Source of the DNA: Methanococcoides vulcani
GTDB taxonomy: Archaea > Halobacteriota > Methanosarcinia > Methanosarcinales > Methanosarcinaceae
Length of the DNA: 64,000 bases
Direction: 5' to 3'
Assembly (NCBI RefSeq): GCF_900111645.1
Contig: NZ_FOHQ01000004.1
Coordinates: 62,001-126,000, forward strand
Part shown: positions 1 to 8,456 of the stretch, piece by piece
Layout: the number at the start of each line of letters is the position of its first letter
How positions within the stretch are numbered: position 1 is the stretch's first letter
Notes under the pieces: generated by a model
What the model saw: the letters and a program-made list of their open reading frames with translations, nothing else
The model's database searches: none
Told to the model about the DNA's origin: nothing
Program-made: the position numbers and the translations under genes

Positions 1-70
1 CCATTTCAGCGTTGCCTTCTGTGTCATCGTATTCAAAAACGTTACAAACATTGCACCGATAGTTTGTCAT
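1..70 (-). CDS. Rubredoxin-like protein, N-terminal part (runs off window)
   Basis: The first 23 codons of a minus-strand gene are visible, beginning MTNYRCNVCNVFEYD with ATG at 70 and a GGAG ribosome-binding site at 82-85. The C-x2-C pair followed by an acidic F-E-Y-D-D segment is the first half of a rubredoxin Fe(Cys)4 site; the second C-x2-C would lie outside the window. Rubredoxins are small cytoplasmic electron carriers, often involved in oxidative-stress defence in anaerobes. The gene lies directly downstream of the DsrE-like and TusA-like genes on the same strand, so a redox/sulfur operon is likely. The family call rests on half the metal site only. Confidence 0.6.
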   Translation of the reverse strand, partial: MTNYRCNVCNVFEYDDTEGNAEM

Positions 71-90
71 TTCAATTCAGACTCCTTTTG

Positions 91-528
91 TTAAATGAAT
101 AGTGTTATTTTCGCATCCCTTGCTTCATTGATATAGGTGCCCACTGCACCGTATTCATCGATCCATTCGGTGCGAAGCTCTTCAACTTTGACTCCCATGA
201 TCTCCATGGTCATCTCACAGGCGAGTATTCTCCCGCCCAGTTCCTTGTAGTCGTTCATGAGCTTTTCAAGAGGAGCTACATTTGCTGCTTTCATGCGTTT
301 GTTTATCATCCACTTTCCAAGTCCCAGCATGTGCATCTTGGACAAAGGCCCCTTTTCAAGTCCGCCTTTCTTAAGTCGCTGAAGTCCCCAGAAAGTAAAG
401 TACATGGAAACATCCATTCCCATTGCAAGTGCTCCATTGCCAACTATAAGGGCGCTGTATAGTTTGTCCATATCCCCACTATGGACAATAATGACAGCCT
501 TATCGGTAATATCTGCCGTATCGGTCAT
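91..528 (-). CDS. DsrE/DsrF-like sulfur-relay family protein
   Basis: A 145-residue cytoplasmic protein of the DsrE/DsrF-like fold: VIIVHSGDMDKLYSALIVG is the first strand-helix, AMGMDVSMYFTFWGL the second, and RILACEMTMEIMGV the strand carrying the conserved Cys that receives persulfide sulfur in some members. The ATG at 528 is preferred to the upstream TTG at 540 because GGGGGT lies just before it. It lies downstream of a TusA-like gene and upstream of a rubredoxin-like gene, so it probably takes part in intracellular sulfur transfer or redox. The exact partner cannot be told from sequence. Confidence 0.8.
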   Translation of the reverse strand: MTDTADITDKAVIIVHSGDMDKLYSALIVGNGALAMGMDVSMYFTFWGLQRLKKGGLEKGPLSKMHMLGLGKWMINKRMKAANVAPLEKLMNDYKELGGRILACEMTMEIMGVKVEELRTEWIDEYGAVGTYINEARDAKITLFI

Positions 529-543
529 AGTAACCCCCAATTG

Positions 544-765
544 TTACCTGCGTATCTTTATCTTCCATTCCTCATCTTTTTCTTCAACACCAATGATCTC
601 AAGTCCCAGTGCTTTGCAGGCCATTGGTATCTCCTTTTTTGATGCGGGATGTGTTCCCAGAATCGTGACTTCATCTCCTGCTGATGCCTTCTTCAAAGCT
701 TTGCGGCATTCTACAAGAGGTACCGGGCATGTTTCGCCTCTGGTGTCGATTTCTATTTCTGCCAT
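544..765 (-). CDS. TusA/SirA-like sulfurtransferase
   Basis: A 73-residue TusA-family protein. The hallmark TRGETCPVPLVECRKAL is present, with the conserved C-P-x-P motif whose Cys carries the persulfide, followed by GDEVTILGTHPASKKEIPMA, the typical second half. A longer frame starts at 813, but the ATG at 765 has GGGGAAAA immediately upstream and matches the usual family N-terminus. The stop lies 15 bp before the DsrE start, so the two genes are almost certainly co-transcribed, as TusA and DsrE genes often are. Role: sulfur carrier for thiolation or Fe-S/cofactor sulfur trafficking; the acceptor is unknown. Confidence 0.88.
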   Translation of the reverse strand: MAEIEIDTRGETCPVPLVECRKALKKASAGDEVTILGTHPASKKEIPMACKALGLEIIGVEEKDEEWKIKIRR

Positions 766-859
766 GGTTTTCCCCATAAATTTGTGTAGATCATAAATGT
801 GATGCAGCACCACAAATTGATCCCAAATAAGCTATCTTTATTATACTATTAAAGTATTG

Positions 860-1315
860 TTACCTTGTCAAAAATAGCCGCATTGCGATCTTAACCGCAT
901 CCTGTGGACTTGCTGCAACCCGTGCTCCTTCAACATCCCATTTTGATTCCAGTGTGACCACGGGCTTTCCCATCTTAAGTGAAAGAGCTATCTCTGAAAG
1001 TGTACCGTATTCCCCATCTACAGCTATCAGCGCATCACATGATTGTGCAATGATCGCATTTCTTGCATGGCTCATTGCAGTCACGATAACAAGATCGATA
1101 TACTCGTTCGCATCCTCTTTCCTGTTTCCCGGAAGGATGCCTATGGCCTGTCCGCCTTCTGCTTTACATCCCTTTGCTGCGGCTTCCATCACACCACCCA
1201 GACCTCCGCAAATGAGTATTGCGTTGTTCTTTGCGATCTCAGCACCGACAGCCTCGGCAAGTCCGGCTACCCTATTATTGCATGAACCTGCACCTATGAC
1301 TCCTATCTGTATCAA
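860..1315 (-). CDS. TIGR00725/SLOG (LOG-like) family protein
   Basis: A 151-residue Rossmann-type protein. IGVIGAGSCNNRVAGLAEAVG at the N-terminus, ICGGLGGVMEAAAKG in the middle (the GG-x-GG-x-M-x-A nucleotide-binding loop of the LOG/SLOG superfamily) and DGEYGTLSEIALSLKMGKPV near the C-terminus (equivalent of the PGGxGTxxE motif) define it. Relatives include cytokinin-activating LOG enzymes and molybdenum-cofactor carrier proteins, so it probably binds a nucleotide-like ligand. The start is a TTG at 1315 with AGGAG upstream. It follows tsr3 on the same strand with a 23-bp gap. The substrate is not predictable. Confidence 0.8.
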   Translation of the reverse strand: MIQIGVIGAGSCNNRVAGLAEAVGAEIAKNNAILICGGLGGVMEAAAKGCKAEGGQAIGILPGNRKEDANEYIDLVIVTAMSHARNAIIAQSCDALIAVDGEYGTLSEIALSLKMGKPVVTLESKWDVEGARVAASPQDAVKIAMRLFLTR

Positions 1316-1338
1316 TGCATCATGCTCCTTTTTGTCGA

Positions 1339-1860
1339 TCAGATGTATTCGCCCTGGATCCTGATGATGTCCTTGCTGTCCTTTGCTCTGGAGTAATCTT
1401 CAAGGGGTTCTTTATTGACCTCAAGGAAACTATGTCCCCAGTTGAACTTTGACAGGATCTCCTCGGCCTGTTCCTTATTTCCAAGTATATAAAGGGCTGC
1501 TGCAAATGCTTCCACGGAGTTGAGCCTGAAAGGTCGGCCGAAGTTCACAGGATTGGCAGCTACAAGATAGGGAAGTGCACGGTGTTTGAGCTGCAATTTC
1601 AAAAGTTGTGGAAAAACTTCCTCAACTGTCTCCCAGGAGCAATCAAGTACAGTTATGTTCTGCTCGTTCCGATCTGCCGGGGAAAGTGCCTGCTCTGCCA
1701 TTGGGTCAAGCAGAATGCTTCCACGGGGGATCTTCTGGACCTTGTCGAAAAGGCGTGCAAGGTCAAATCGTGCCATCTTTTTCCCGGTGCATTTTTTCGG
1801 ATCACACTGGCGAGCGTGATAAATATGAAGGTGGTACTTTTTCTCTTTCTGTTTATCCAT
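1339..1860 (-). CDS. tsr3: tRNA/rRNA aminocarboxypropyltransferase Tsr3 (DUF367)
   Basis: A 173-residue protein of the Tsr3/DUF367 family. It uses S-adenosylmethionine to transfer an aminocarboxypropyl group to a hypermodified uridine of small-subunit rRNA. Recognisable blocks are [19 protein letters not shown] near the N-terminus, [32 protein letters not shown] and the conserved [18 protein letters not shown] that forms the SAM pocket. Length matches archaeal members, which lack the eukaryotic tail. It probably heads the operon with the SLOG-family gene, since a long gap separates it from the divergent gene at 2221. Confidence 0.9.
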   Translation of the reverse strand: MDKQKEKKYHLHIYHARQCDPKKCTGKKMARFDLARLFDKVQKIPRGSILLDPMAEQALSPADRNEQNITVLDCSWETVEEVFPQLLKLQLKHRALPYLVAANPVNFGRPFRLNSVEAFAAALYILGNKEQAEEILSKFNWGHSFLEVNKEPLEDYSRAKDSKDIIRIQGEYI

Positions 1861-2220
1861 GAAGCATTAATTGTTGTGTTTAAGGTTATACTTTTTGGAT
1901 TACAACCCCCATCACAAAAGTTGAAAAATAGGTATGAAGCCTGATACCGAGAATACCCTGTATCAGGTTCAAATTGGTGGTAGTATTCGTTTTTCCTCAA
2001 AGACATTCTCAAATAGGTTTTAATAATGCTTTTGAGTACTTGCTAATCAGCACTATACTATTTAAATGTTAACAGCGCAAACATTGTAAAAAACAGGTAT
2101 TGAAATATTAAAACCATTTCTTTATTTGTATCCCCCATGCACTTTTTCTCTTCAATAGATAACTAAATAAAATGTTCAGTTGTTATAATGCATGATATAG
2201 TAGCAGGATATGTTCTTATG
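1861..2220. promoter_or_regulatory. Divergent intergenic region with promoter-like TATA
   Basis: About 360 bp between tsr3 (minus) and the DUF5518 gene (plus). The segment ctatttaaatg at 2058-2067 resembles an archaeal TATA box facing rightwards, and the whole region is AT-rich. No protein or RNA gene is recognisable in it. Confidence 0.35.
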
Positions 2221-2565
2221 AATATTATAAAAGGAGCAATTATTGGACTGGTTTGCACGGTCGTTCTCTATATGGTGCCGTTGATAAATGCACTTTCTCC
2301 GTTCTTCGGAGGTTTTCTCGGAGGGTATGTTGCTTCCGAAGGTGCTTTCGGTGGCTTTAAAGTAGGTGTGTTGATGTCTTTACTGGCAGCTATTCCCGGA
2401 TTCATGCTTTCAGGTGCTTTGGCACTTCTGCTTGCAGATGTTCCTGTACTGGGTGCTATTCTGGCAGGATCAGGTATTTTTATCACATTCGTAATTGTCA
2501 TCTACACTGCGATATTCGGGATTATCGGTGGTGTTGTAGGTGGAGCAGTAGCGGATAACAACTGA
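2221..2565 (+). CDS. DUF5518 family membrane protein
   Basis: A small integral membrane protein of about 114 residues, made of three to four hydrophobic segments rich in Gly and Ala (IIKGAIIGLVCTVVLYMV, LMSLLAAIPGFMLSGALALLL, FIVIYTAIFGIIGGVVGG). The pattern, including the loop FFGGFLGGYVASEGAFGGF, is that of archaeal DUF5518 proteins, whose function is unknown. An in-frame ATG at 2188 exists, but 2221 has AGGATATG upstream and gives the usual short N-terminus. It is the first gene of a plus-strand run with sfsA 33 bp downstream. Confidence 0.75.
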   Translation, partial: NIIKGAIIGLVCTVVLYMVPLINALSPFFGGFLGGYVASEGAFGGFKVGVLMSLLAAIPGFMLSGALALLLADVPVLGAILAGSGIFITFVIVIYTAIFGIIGGVVGGAVADNN

Positions 2566-2598
2566 TCTGTCCTTATTCTTTTTTATCCGGGAAGCTAA

Positions 2599-3342
2599 AT
2601 GATACCTGAAAAAGAAGTAGTCATGGAGATCCCATGGGACGCTGAAGGGAGATTATTGTCAAGACCTAACAGGTTCTTGGGAATAGTGGACATCACATCA
2701 ATTTCCGGATCTCCTGCTGATATACAGGAAGAGAAGGTCCACATACATGATCCCGGAAGACTTGAAGACCTGCTTTATACAGGGAACGACCTGCTTTTGA
2801 AAAAAGCTTCCAATACTAACAGAAAGACCGGCTGGGATGTCATTGCTGCTAAAGCTGATGATGGATGGATCCTTATAAATTCAGCATTCCATCGCAAGAT
2901 CGCGGAATGGGCCATAAGGAATGAGGTCTGCCCTTTCTTTGAAGGACTGGATTCAGTTGCAGCCGAGCAGAAGTTCGGAGAAAGCCGGTTGGACTTCCTT
3001 CTCGGGAAAGGTGACAGGAGGATATGGGTTGAAGTAAAAGGCTGCACTCTCATAGATGATGGGAGAGCAATATTTCCTGATGCACCAACATCAAGGGGAA
3101 GAAGGCATGTTGGGGAGCTGATCAAGGCAGTTGTGGGTGGTGATGAAGCACTTCTGCTCATCCTTGTGTTCAGGCCTGATGCACAATGTTTCGCACCAAA
3201 TGAGGTTATTGATCCTGACCTTGCAGCCGCATTCAGGGATGCGATCGGTGCTGGTGTAAAGGTATGCCCTTTGGTATTCAGCTATGAGGGCCGGGAAATT
3301 ATCTACAGGGGAAGAATTCCTTTGTGTGATGGTTGGAGCTGA
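2599..3342 (+). CDS. sfsA: DNA/RNA nuclease SfsA
   Basis: A 247-residue SfsA-family protein. The N-terminal OB-like part includes NRFLGIVDI and HIHDPGRLEDLL; the C-terminal PD-(D/E)xK nuclease part shows ESRLDFLLGKGDRRIWVEVKG and FPDAPTSRGRRHVGEL, the family signatures. Bacterial SfsA was named as a sugar-fermentation stimulation protein and is now regarded as a nuclease; the role in archaea is unclear. The start at 2599 has GGGAAG upstream; an alternative is the ATG at 2623. It is read in the same direction as the flanking DUF5518 and methyltransferase genes. Confidence 0.9.
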   Translation: MIPEKEVVMEIPWDAEGRLLSRPNRFLGIVDITSISGSPADIQEEKVHIHDPGRLEDLLYTGNDLLLKKASNTNRKTGWDVIAAKADDGWILINSAFHRKIAEWAIRNEVCPFFEGLDSVAAEQKFGESRLDFLLGKGDRRIWVEVKGCTLIDDGRAIFPDAPTSRGRRHVGELIKAVVGGDEALLLILVFRPDAQCFAPNEVIDPDLAAAFRDAIGAGVKVCPLVFSYEGREIIYRGRIPLCDGWS

Positions 3343-3375
3343 TATTTTATTGTTACTTATAAGGAGTTGATGTGA

Positions 3376-4002
3376 TTGGATATCGAGGAAGTTGTGAGAA
3401 TTCATGCAAATCCTTCAGGGGAAGATGGGAGAAACGTGGGTCTTGAAATGAACGAGCATCATTATGAACTATGGAAATGGGGCATTGGGCATATTTCCAT
3501 TGGACAGGATTCATGGATACTCGATGTTGGTTGTGGTGGTGGTCGTGCTGTAAGTATACTTGCAGACCTGGTAAAGGCTGGTAAAGTTTATGGCGTTGAC
3601 CATTCCAGTGAGATGGTCGGTCTTGCTACCGAGCTGAACAGGGATGCGGTTGACAGTGAACATGTGACCATAATCCATTCCCCGGTCTCAGAGTTGCCGT
3701 TTCCTGATGATATGTTCGATATTGTCACAGCTTTTGAGACATGCTATTTCTGGCCGGATATTGTGGAGGATCTCAAAGAGGTCAGGCGTGTGCTCAAAGA
3801 TGATGGGACGCTTCTGATAGTCAATGAAATGTACGAGCATAGCAACTTTGGGGAAAGGAACTCACCTTTCACTGACGTGGGTGGAATGAACATCTTCTCA
3901 CCTCAGGATTACGGGGATATGCTTGAAAGTGCAGGTTTCTCTTCTGTTGAGATCGATGAGGTGCCGGAAAATAACTGGATAACCGTGATCGCAAAGAAAT
4001 GA
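3376..4002 (+). CDS. Class I SAM-dependent methyltransferase
   Basis: A 208-residue Rossmann methyltransferase. Motif I is WILDVGCGGGRAVSILADL, followed by the acidic post-I residue in VYGVDHSSEM and motif IV-like FDIVTAFETCYFWPDI; the end FSSVEIDEVPENNWITVIAKK is typical of UbiE/Methyltransf_11 proteins. The start is a TTG at 3376 placed 9 bases after AAGGAG; an ATG at 3370 hits a stop at once. The metallo-hydrolase gene follows after 13 bp, so they are probably co-translated. The substrate cannot be predicted. Confidence 0.85.
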   Translation: MDIEEVVRIHANPSGEDGRNVGLEMNEHHYELWKWGIGHISIGQDSWILDVGCGGGRAVSILADLVKAGKVYGVDHSSEMVGLATELNRDAVDSEHVTIIHSPVSELPFPDDMFDIVTAFETCYFWPDIVEDLKEVRRVLKDDGTLLIVNEMYEHSNFGERNSPFTDVGGMNIFSPQDYGDMLESAGFSSVEIDEVPENNWITVIAKK

Positions 4003-4015
4003 GCAGGGGTTGAAC

Positions 4016-4852
4016 ATGCAGGTAACAGAACATGTGCATGCCATAAAGATACCTTTCAGCCTGACCAGCGACTCAGGTATGCTCATCGAGCGCTTCGTAT
4101 ATGCCTATCTTATCTATGGCAGGGAAGTCTGCCTTGTGGATTGTGGTGTTGCATCCTCTGAGAAGATCATCTTTGACTACATGAAAAAGACAGGCAGGGA
4201 TCCGCAGGAGATCTCACTGATAGTGCAGACGCATTCCCATGCGGACCACATAGGTGCTACTCCTGTGATAAAGGAACTGACTGGATGCGAAGTTGCTGCT
4301 CACAGTGATGCTCTAGAGTGGATCGAAGATCCTGATGTACAGTTCAGGGAGCGTCCAATACCGAATTTTGATACACTTTCAGGCGGTCCGGTGAAAGTGG
4401 ACCGTGTGCTTGAGGATGGGGATGTGATCGACCTTGGCGAGGGTATGGCCATTAGAGTAATTCACACTCCCGGTCACTCAAATGGCTCGATCTCATTGGT
4501 GTTGTCCCCTGACCATGTGCTTTTCTCCGGTGATTCCATTCCTCTGCCGGGAGATATTCCGATCTATGATAATGTTGCAGAGGTCATCTCATCTCTCAGG
4601 AAGCTCAGGGAGACTGGTGGTGTGAAGTTGCTTTTATCCTCTTGGGATGATCCGGTCAAAGGTGATGATGTCTACAAGGCAATTGATGAGGGTATTGACT
4701 ATGTCAAAAGGGTTCATGAGGCTGTTCTGGGTTTCTCATCGGTTTCATGGGAAAAGGTTCTGGAAGAGATTGGATTGGAAGGTGTGCCTGTCAACCCACT
4801 GGTCGTGAGAACCTTTGAGGCTCATTTGAAAGAGGATGTAGATATTTCCTGA
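4016..4852 (+). CDS. MBL-fold metallo-hydrolase
   Basis: A 278-residue metallo-beta-lactamase-fold hydrolase. The metal-binding motif appears as THSHADHIGA, with the later His in IHTPGHSNGS and the Asp in LFSGDSIP, so the dinuclear zinc site is complete. The family includes glyoxalase II, lactonases and RNA-processing enzymes; the long C-terminus after 200 is helical and not diagnostic. The ATG at 4016 is chosen over the TTG at 4010 because AGGGG precedes it at a suitable distance. It follows the methyltransferase closely and is convergent with the MFS gene. Confidence 0.85.
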   Translation: MQVTEHVHAIKIPFSLTSDSGMLIERFVYAYLIYGREVCLVDCGVASSEKIIFDYMKKTGRDPQEISLIVQTHSHADHIGATPVIKELTGCEVAAHSDALEWIEDPDVQFRERPIPNFDTLSGGPVKVDRVLEDGDVIDLGEGMAIRVIHTPGHSNGSISLVLSPDHVLFSGDSIPLPGDIPIYDNVAEVISSLRKLRETGGVKLLLSSWDDPVKGDDVYKAIDEGIDYVKRVHEAVLGFSSVSWEKVLEEIGLEGVPVNPLVVRTFEAHLKEDVDIS

Positions 4853-4865
4853 CTTTTCTGTTCTT

Positions 4866-6071
4866 TCAATGGATTCCAGTATTTCTATTTTTGTCACTGT
4901 TCTTCCTTAATGCAGCCCATACCAAAATTCCTGATAGGACGATCAGTAAACTGCTTATGTGGAAAGGAGTTTCAAAACTGACATACCCTCCAAAAACACC
5001 TCCGATCAGAGGTCCCATTGCTACTCCTGCTGCCTGTGCACTGGTTATGGTGCTGACCTTGCTGCTAACTTTTTTCTCGCCTGATAGTTCCACTGCAAGA
5101 GCGAGCAGGGGTGTCTCAACTGCTGCCATGGCTATACCCTGTAGTAACCTCAGCAGGATGAGGGAGTTTATGTCATCTACATGCCCGAGGCCATAGACTA
5201 TGATCGCGTTAAAGAAGATGCCTGCAAGTATGGGAAGCTTTCTTCCGAACCTGTCCGAGAGGATGCCTATTGGCACCTGGAATACGATCCTTGAGATCAC
5301 GTAAGCAGATAGTGCTATCCCGAGCAGGAACTCACTTGCTTCAAGCCTTGTCTGATAGGCAGGCAGGAGAGAAAGTATGAGCATTATGCCTACAAGCATC
5401 ATGAACATGGCAATGGCAAGTATCTTAATGATGAAAGGTCCGTCAGTAGAAGCTTCATCCGGGTTTTTGGTCTCAGGTGCTTTTGTTTCTTTCACAAAAA
5501 GGACTATGAGGATAGTACTTAACAGAACAAGGGCTGCACTGATGTAGAATCCGGCAACGAATCCATAGTAGGTCACAACAGCACCGCCGACCATTGAACC
5601 TATTCCAAAGGCTGCTCCCCTGAGACTGAAGTAGATGCCAATTGCCTGACCTCTGGCCGTTGAAGCGGATAGGTGTGTGACCATTGTAATGATGGCAGGA
5701 ATGGTTGCACCTATTGCAATTCCCTGGATGATCCTGAAGAAAAGTATTGATTCAAAGTACCCTGAGATGGCATAGATGTAACAGATAATTGCGAAAATCA
5801 TGTAACCAATGGTCAGGAAAAGCTTCCTCCTGTCAAGCCGTTCGCTTAGCCTTCCCATATATGGTTGGGATATGGAGTTCGCCAGCCCGAATACAGTTGT
5901 TGCGAGTCCTGCTTTGAGAACAACCGGCATATCCTGCAGTATCAGGGAGTCCATGTTCGCAACGTACAAAGGTATTATGAACACCAGCATTCCGGTAGCA
6001 AGGTCTTTGAAGAGCTTGGATATGGAGAGGACGTAAAGCTGGCGCTTAATTGGATGGTCCGAGGGTGCCAT
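4866..6071 (-). CDS. MFS transporter
   Basis: A 401-residue, 12-helix major facilitator superfamily exporter. The cytoplasmic loop 2-3 signature is visible as GRLSERLDRRKLFL, and the equivalent loop in the second half as GILSDRFGRKLPIL, showing the internal duplication. A charged loop near residue 200 (KETKAPETKNPDEAS) separates the halves. The sequence resembles drug/multidrug efflux members, but the substrate is unknown. It is transcribed alone, convergent with the metallo-hydrolase and divergent from the small PLDc_N gene. Confidence 0.9.
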   Translation of the reverse strand: MAPSDHPIKRQLYVLSISKLFKDLATGMLVFIIPLYVANMDSLILQDMPVVLKAGLATTVFGLANSISQPYMGRLSERLDRRKLFLTIGYMIFAIICYIYAISGYFESILFFRIIQGIAIGATIPAIITMVTHLSASTARGQAIGIYFSLRGAAFGIGSMVGGAVVTYYGFVAGFYISAALVLLSTILIVLFVKETKAPETKNPDEASTDGPFIIKILAIAMFMMLVGIMLILSLLPAYQTRLEASEFLLGIALSAYVISRIVFQVPIGILSDRFGRKLPILAGIFFNAIIVYGLGHVDDINSLILLRLLQGIAMAAVETPLLALAVELSGEKKVSSKVSTITSAQAAGVAMGPLIGGVFGGYVSFETPFHISSLLIVLSGILVWAALRKNSDKNRNTGIH

Positions 6072-6196
6072 ATATTCATTTATTTATAATGTATGGTATA
6101 AAAGGAAGTAGGGTGGTATCTTGTTGTGGATTTTGATACATTTTTCTAAGAACTGTTAAATATTAATTATGTCAATCTAATATTGGAGGTTATAAA

Positions 6197-6370
6197 ATGA
6201 TCGAATCAATATGGGGTCTTTTTGAATTATTGGCAGTTGTCTGGGTCATCTATGATGTAGTGACACAGAATAAGAGACTAAGCGGTGCAATGAAAGTTGT
6301 GTGGATACTTGTTGCAGTTATATTTAATATCTTTGGCGCCGCTGCATATTACTTCTTAGGCAGAAAATAA
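6197..6370 (+). CDS. PLDc_N-domain small membrane protein (57 aa)
   Basis: A short gene of 57 codons with a good ribosome-binding site (GGAGGT at 6185-6190). The product has two hydrophobic helices: SIWGLFELLAVVWVIYDVV, then the conserved kink TQNKRLSGAMKVVWIL, then VAVIFNIFGAAAYYFLGRK. This is the phospholipase D N-terminal (PLDc_N) domain found alone in many small archaeal and bacterial proteins, ending in the typical Y-Y-F-L-G-R-K. Function unknown, membrane location likely. An AT-rich promoter region precedes it. Confidence 0.8.
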   Translation: MIESIWGLFELLAVVWVIYDVVTQNKRLSGAMKVVWILVAVIFNIFGAAAYYFLGRK

Positions 6371-6579
6371 GATTTCTGCCAGTTTTGTTTTTTGATTTTT
6401 TTTGAGATGCTTTGAAAATACAGCAGTGCTGATATGAAATAATAACATAGTTCTTCAAAGCAGCAATTCAAATCGAATCTGTGAAATATCAATGGTAAAT
6501 TCGATGGATAAAAAAGGAAATGATCTTCATTGAGTGTATTTCCTGAGTATCATTATCTGTTTATAGAAAAATGATTAAT

Positions 6580-6798
6580 TTACTTATTTTTGGCTCGAGC
6601 AGCCACTCCTCTTGAAAGTATCTTGTAGGTCATCAAATATATTCCAAGGATTAATAATATTATATTTTGAGTGATTGTAAGACCACTGTTAGATAGAACT
6701 GGTATGTTAATACCAAGGAAATTGCTTATACTGGCAATGAAGAATGCGAATCCTGCTGTCTCACTTATAATACTTTGGTTTTTGTCGATTATTCCCAT
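6580..6798 (-). CDS. Small hypothetical membrane protein
   Basis: A 72-residue protein with two predicted membrane helices (ETAGFAFFIASISNFLGI and TITQNIILLILGIYLMTYKI) and a basic C-terminal tail RGVAARAKNK, which suggests a cytoplasmic end. The ATG has GGATGATC upstream. No family is recognised. It stands alone between the PLDc_N gene and gdhA; flanking intergenic stretches (6371-6579 and 6799-7002) show nothing else. Confidence 0.5.
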   Translation of the reverse strand: MGIIDKNQSIISETAGFAFFIASISNFLGINIPVLSNSGLTITQNIILLILGIYLMTYKILSRGVAARAKNK

Positions 6799-7002
6799 AA
6801 TTGATCATCCATGAATTCGGTCATTAGTTCGAAGTTTTTGTTCATTAACTGGAACCGGCTGCTTCAAGTGTTCGATCATCTTTAATTTAATGAGTTAACG
6901 ATCTTTCACTCTAAATGGTCTTTATTTGTATTTAATTGCAGTGTCTGAAGAAAGAAAAAAGGAAATGTAAGATCAAAAATGAATGTGGGAATATGAACGA
7001 GA

Positions 7003-8277
7003 TCAAAGATTCCCACGCAGTCTCTCAGCGTATAGTATCCTGCGAACTGAGAATTGCAATGCTGCTCGCCTCATACTGCAATCCTGTTCCATGCAGATCT
7101 CATATACTTTATCAAACGCAGTTATCATCTTCTGCTGGAGCCTTTCCAGAACTTTATCTTCTTCCCAGTAATCCTGGCTGAGGTTCTGTATCCATTCAAA
7201 GTAACTTACAACAACGCCACCGGCATTGGCAAGTATGTCAGGTACAATTATTACGGATCTGTCAAGCAATATCCGGCTTGCGTCCATTGTAACAGGAGCA
7301 TTGGCAAGTTCAAGGATTATTTTTGCTTTTATGTCATTTACGTTCTCGCGTTTGATCTGTTTTGAAAGAGCTGCAGGGATGAGTATTTCACAATCGGTTG
7401 CCAGTAATTCTTCATTTGTTATATTCCTGGTCTCCGGGAAATCGATCACACTTCCGGTCTTGTACTTGTGGTCTATGACCTCCATGATATCAAGACCCTC
7501 TTCCTTGAAAATTCCACCACTTGAGTCGCTTACTGCACATATTGTGAATCCGTTCTCATAGAGAATCCGTGCAGCGTTCAATCCTACTTTTCCGAATCCC
7601 TGAATGGCAACACAAAGGCTGGACTTATCCAGTTCGAGCTTCTTCATGGCTGCTTCAAGTATGTAAACGCCTCCAAGGGATGTGGAATATTTCCTGACCT
7701 GACTTCCTCCTAACTCTATTGGCTTACCGGTAACAATCGAAGGGGTGTGCTCCCTTTTTATTCTCTCGAACTCGTCAAGTATCCATACCATGATCTGCTC
7801 ATCGGTATACACATCAGGTGCAGGAATGTCCTTCAATGGTCCGATGTAGTCAGCGATCTCCCGAATATAGGCTCTGGTAACTCTTTCAAGTTCACCTCGG
7901 CTGAGCTCTTTGGTATTGGTGACGATGCCGCCTTTTGCTCCCCCGAATGGTATGTCAACAAGGGCGCATTTTATAGACATCAGGAAGGCGAGGTCCTGAA
8001 GATATTCAATGGTAAGGTCCGGATGATATCGTATCCCTCCTTTAGTGGGGCCCCGGGCATCATTGTACTGTACCCTGTGACCCACGAACATCTTCATTCT
8101 CCCGGAATCCATGCGAACAGGGAAATGTACTGTAAAAGAACGTTTTGGCATGTCGAGCAGATCTATCTCCTCTGTTGACATGGCAAGGTGATCATAGAGG
8201 ATTTCCATTTCCTGCATGCACAGTGTGCAGGTCATTGCACTATCTGAATGGATCCTTTCGATTTTGTTTTCTTTCAA
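7003..8277 (-). CDS. gdhA: Glutamate dehydrogenase (Glu/Leu/Phe/Val dehydrogenase family)
   Basis: A 424-residue dehydrogenase interconverting glutamate and 2-oxoglutarate plus ammonia. The substrate domain shows GPTKGGIRYHPDLT, the catalytic-lysine segment MSIKCALVDIPFGGAKGGI and the PDVYTDEQIM loop. The NAD(P)-binding Rossmann part carries VAIQGFGKVGLNAARIL, and the end has ANAGGVVVSYFEWIQNL. Length and motifs match hexameric GDHs. The start is a TTG with AGGAAG upstream. The N-terminal C-T-L-C pair (residues 17-20) is unusual. It is monocistronic; cofactor preference cannot be settled by eye. Confidence 0.92.
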   Translation of the reverse strand: MKENKIERIHSDSAMTCTLCMQEMEILYDHLAMSTEEIDLLDMPKRSFTVHFPVRMDSGRMKMFVGHRVQYNDARGPTKGGIRYHPDLTIEYLQDLAFLMSIKCALVDIPFGGAKGGIVTNTKELSRGELERVTRAYIREIADYIGPLKDIPAPDVYTDEQIMVWILDEFERIKREHTPSIVTGKPIELGGSQVRKYSTSLGGVYILEAAMKKLELDKSSLCVAIQGFGKVGLNAARILYENGFTICAVSDSSGGIFKEEGLDIMEVIDHKYKTGSVIDFPETRNITNEELLATDCEILIPAALSKQIKRENVNDIKAKIILELANAPVTMDASRILLDRSVIIVPDILANAGGVVVSYFEWIQNLSQDYWEEDKVLERLQQKMITAFDKVYEICMEQDCSMRRAALQFSVRRILYAERLRGNL

Positions 8278-8456
8278 AATTGCACTTCCTGATCTTCCCT
8301 TATGCTAATATTCGAGTAACCGTTTTCCTTTGTCAAAATGAAATGGCCAGTACTGTATCGATGTTCAGGCTGGCAGGTAGACCTATGGCAATTTGCAATA
8401 GGTATAATAGTTCATTGTTTTTAGAACTTATAACCTGAACTGATGTTCTTTAAATA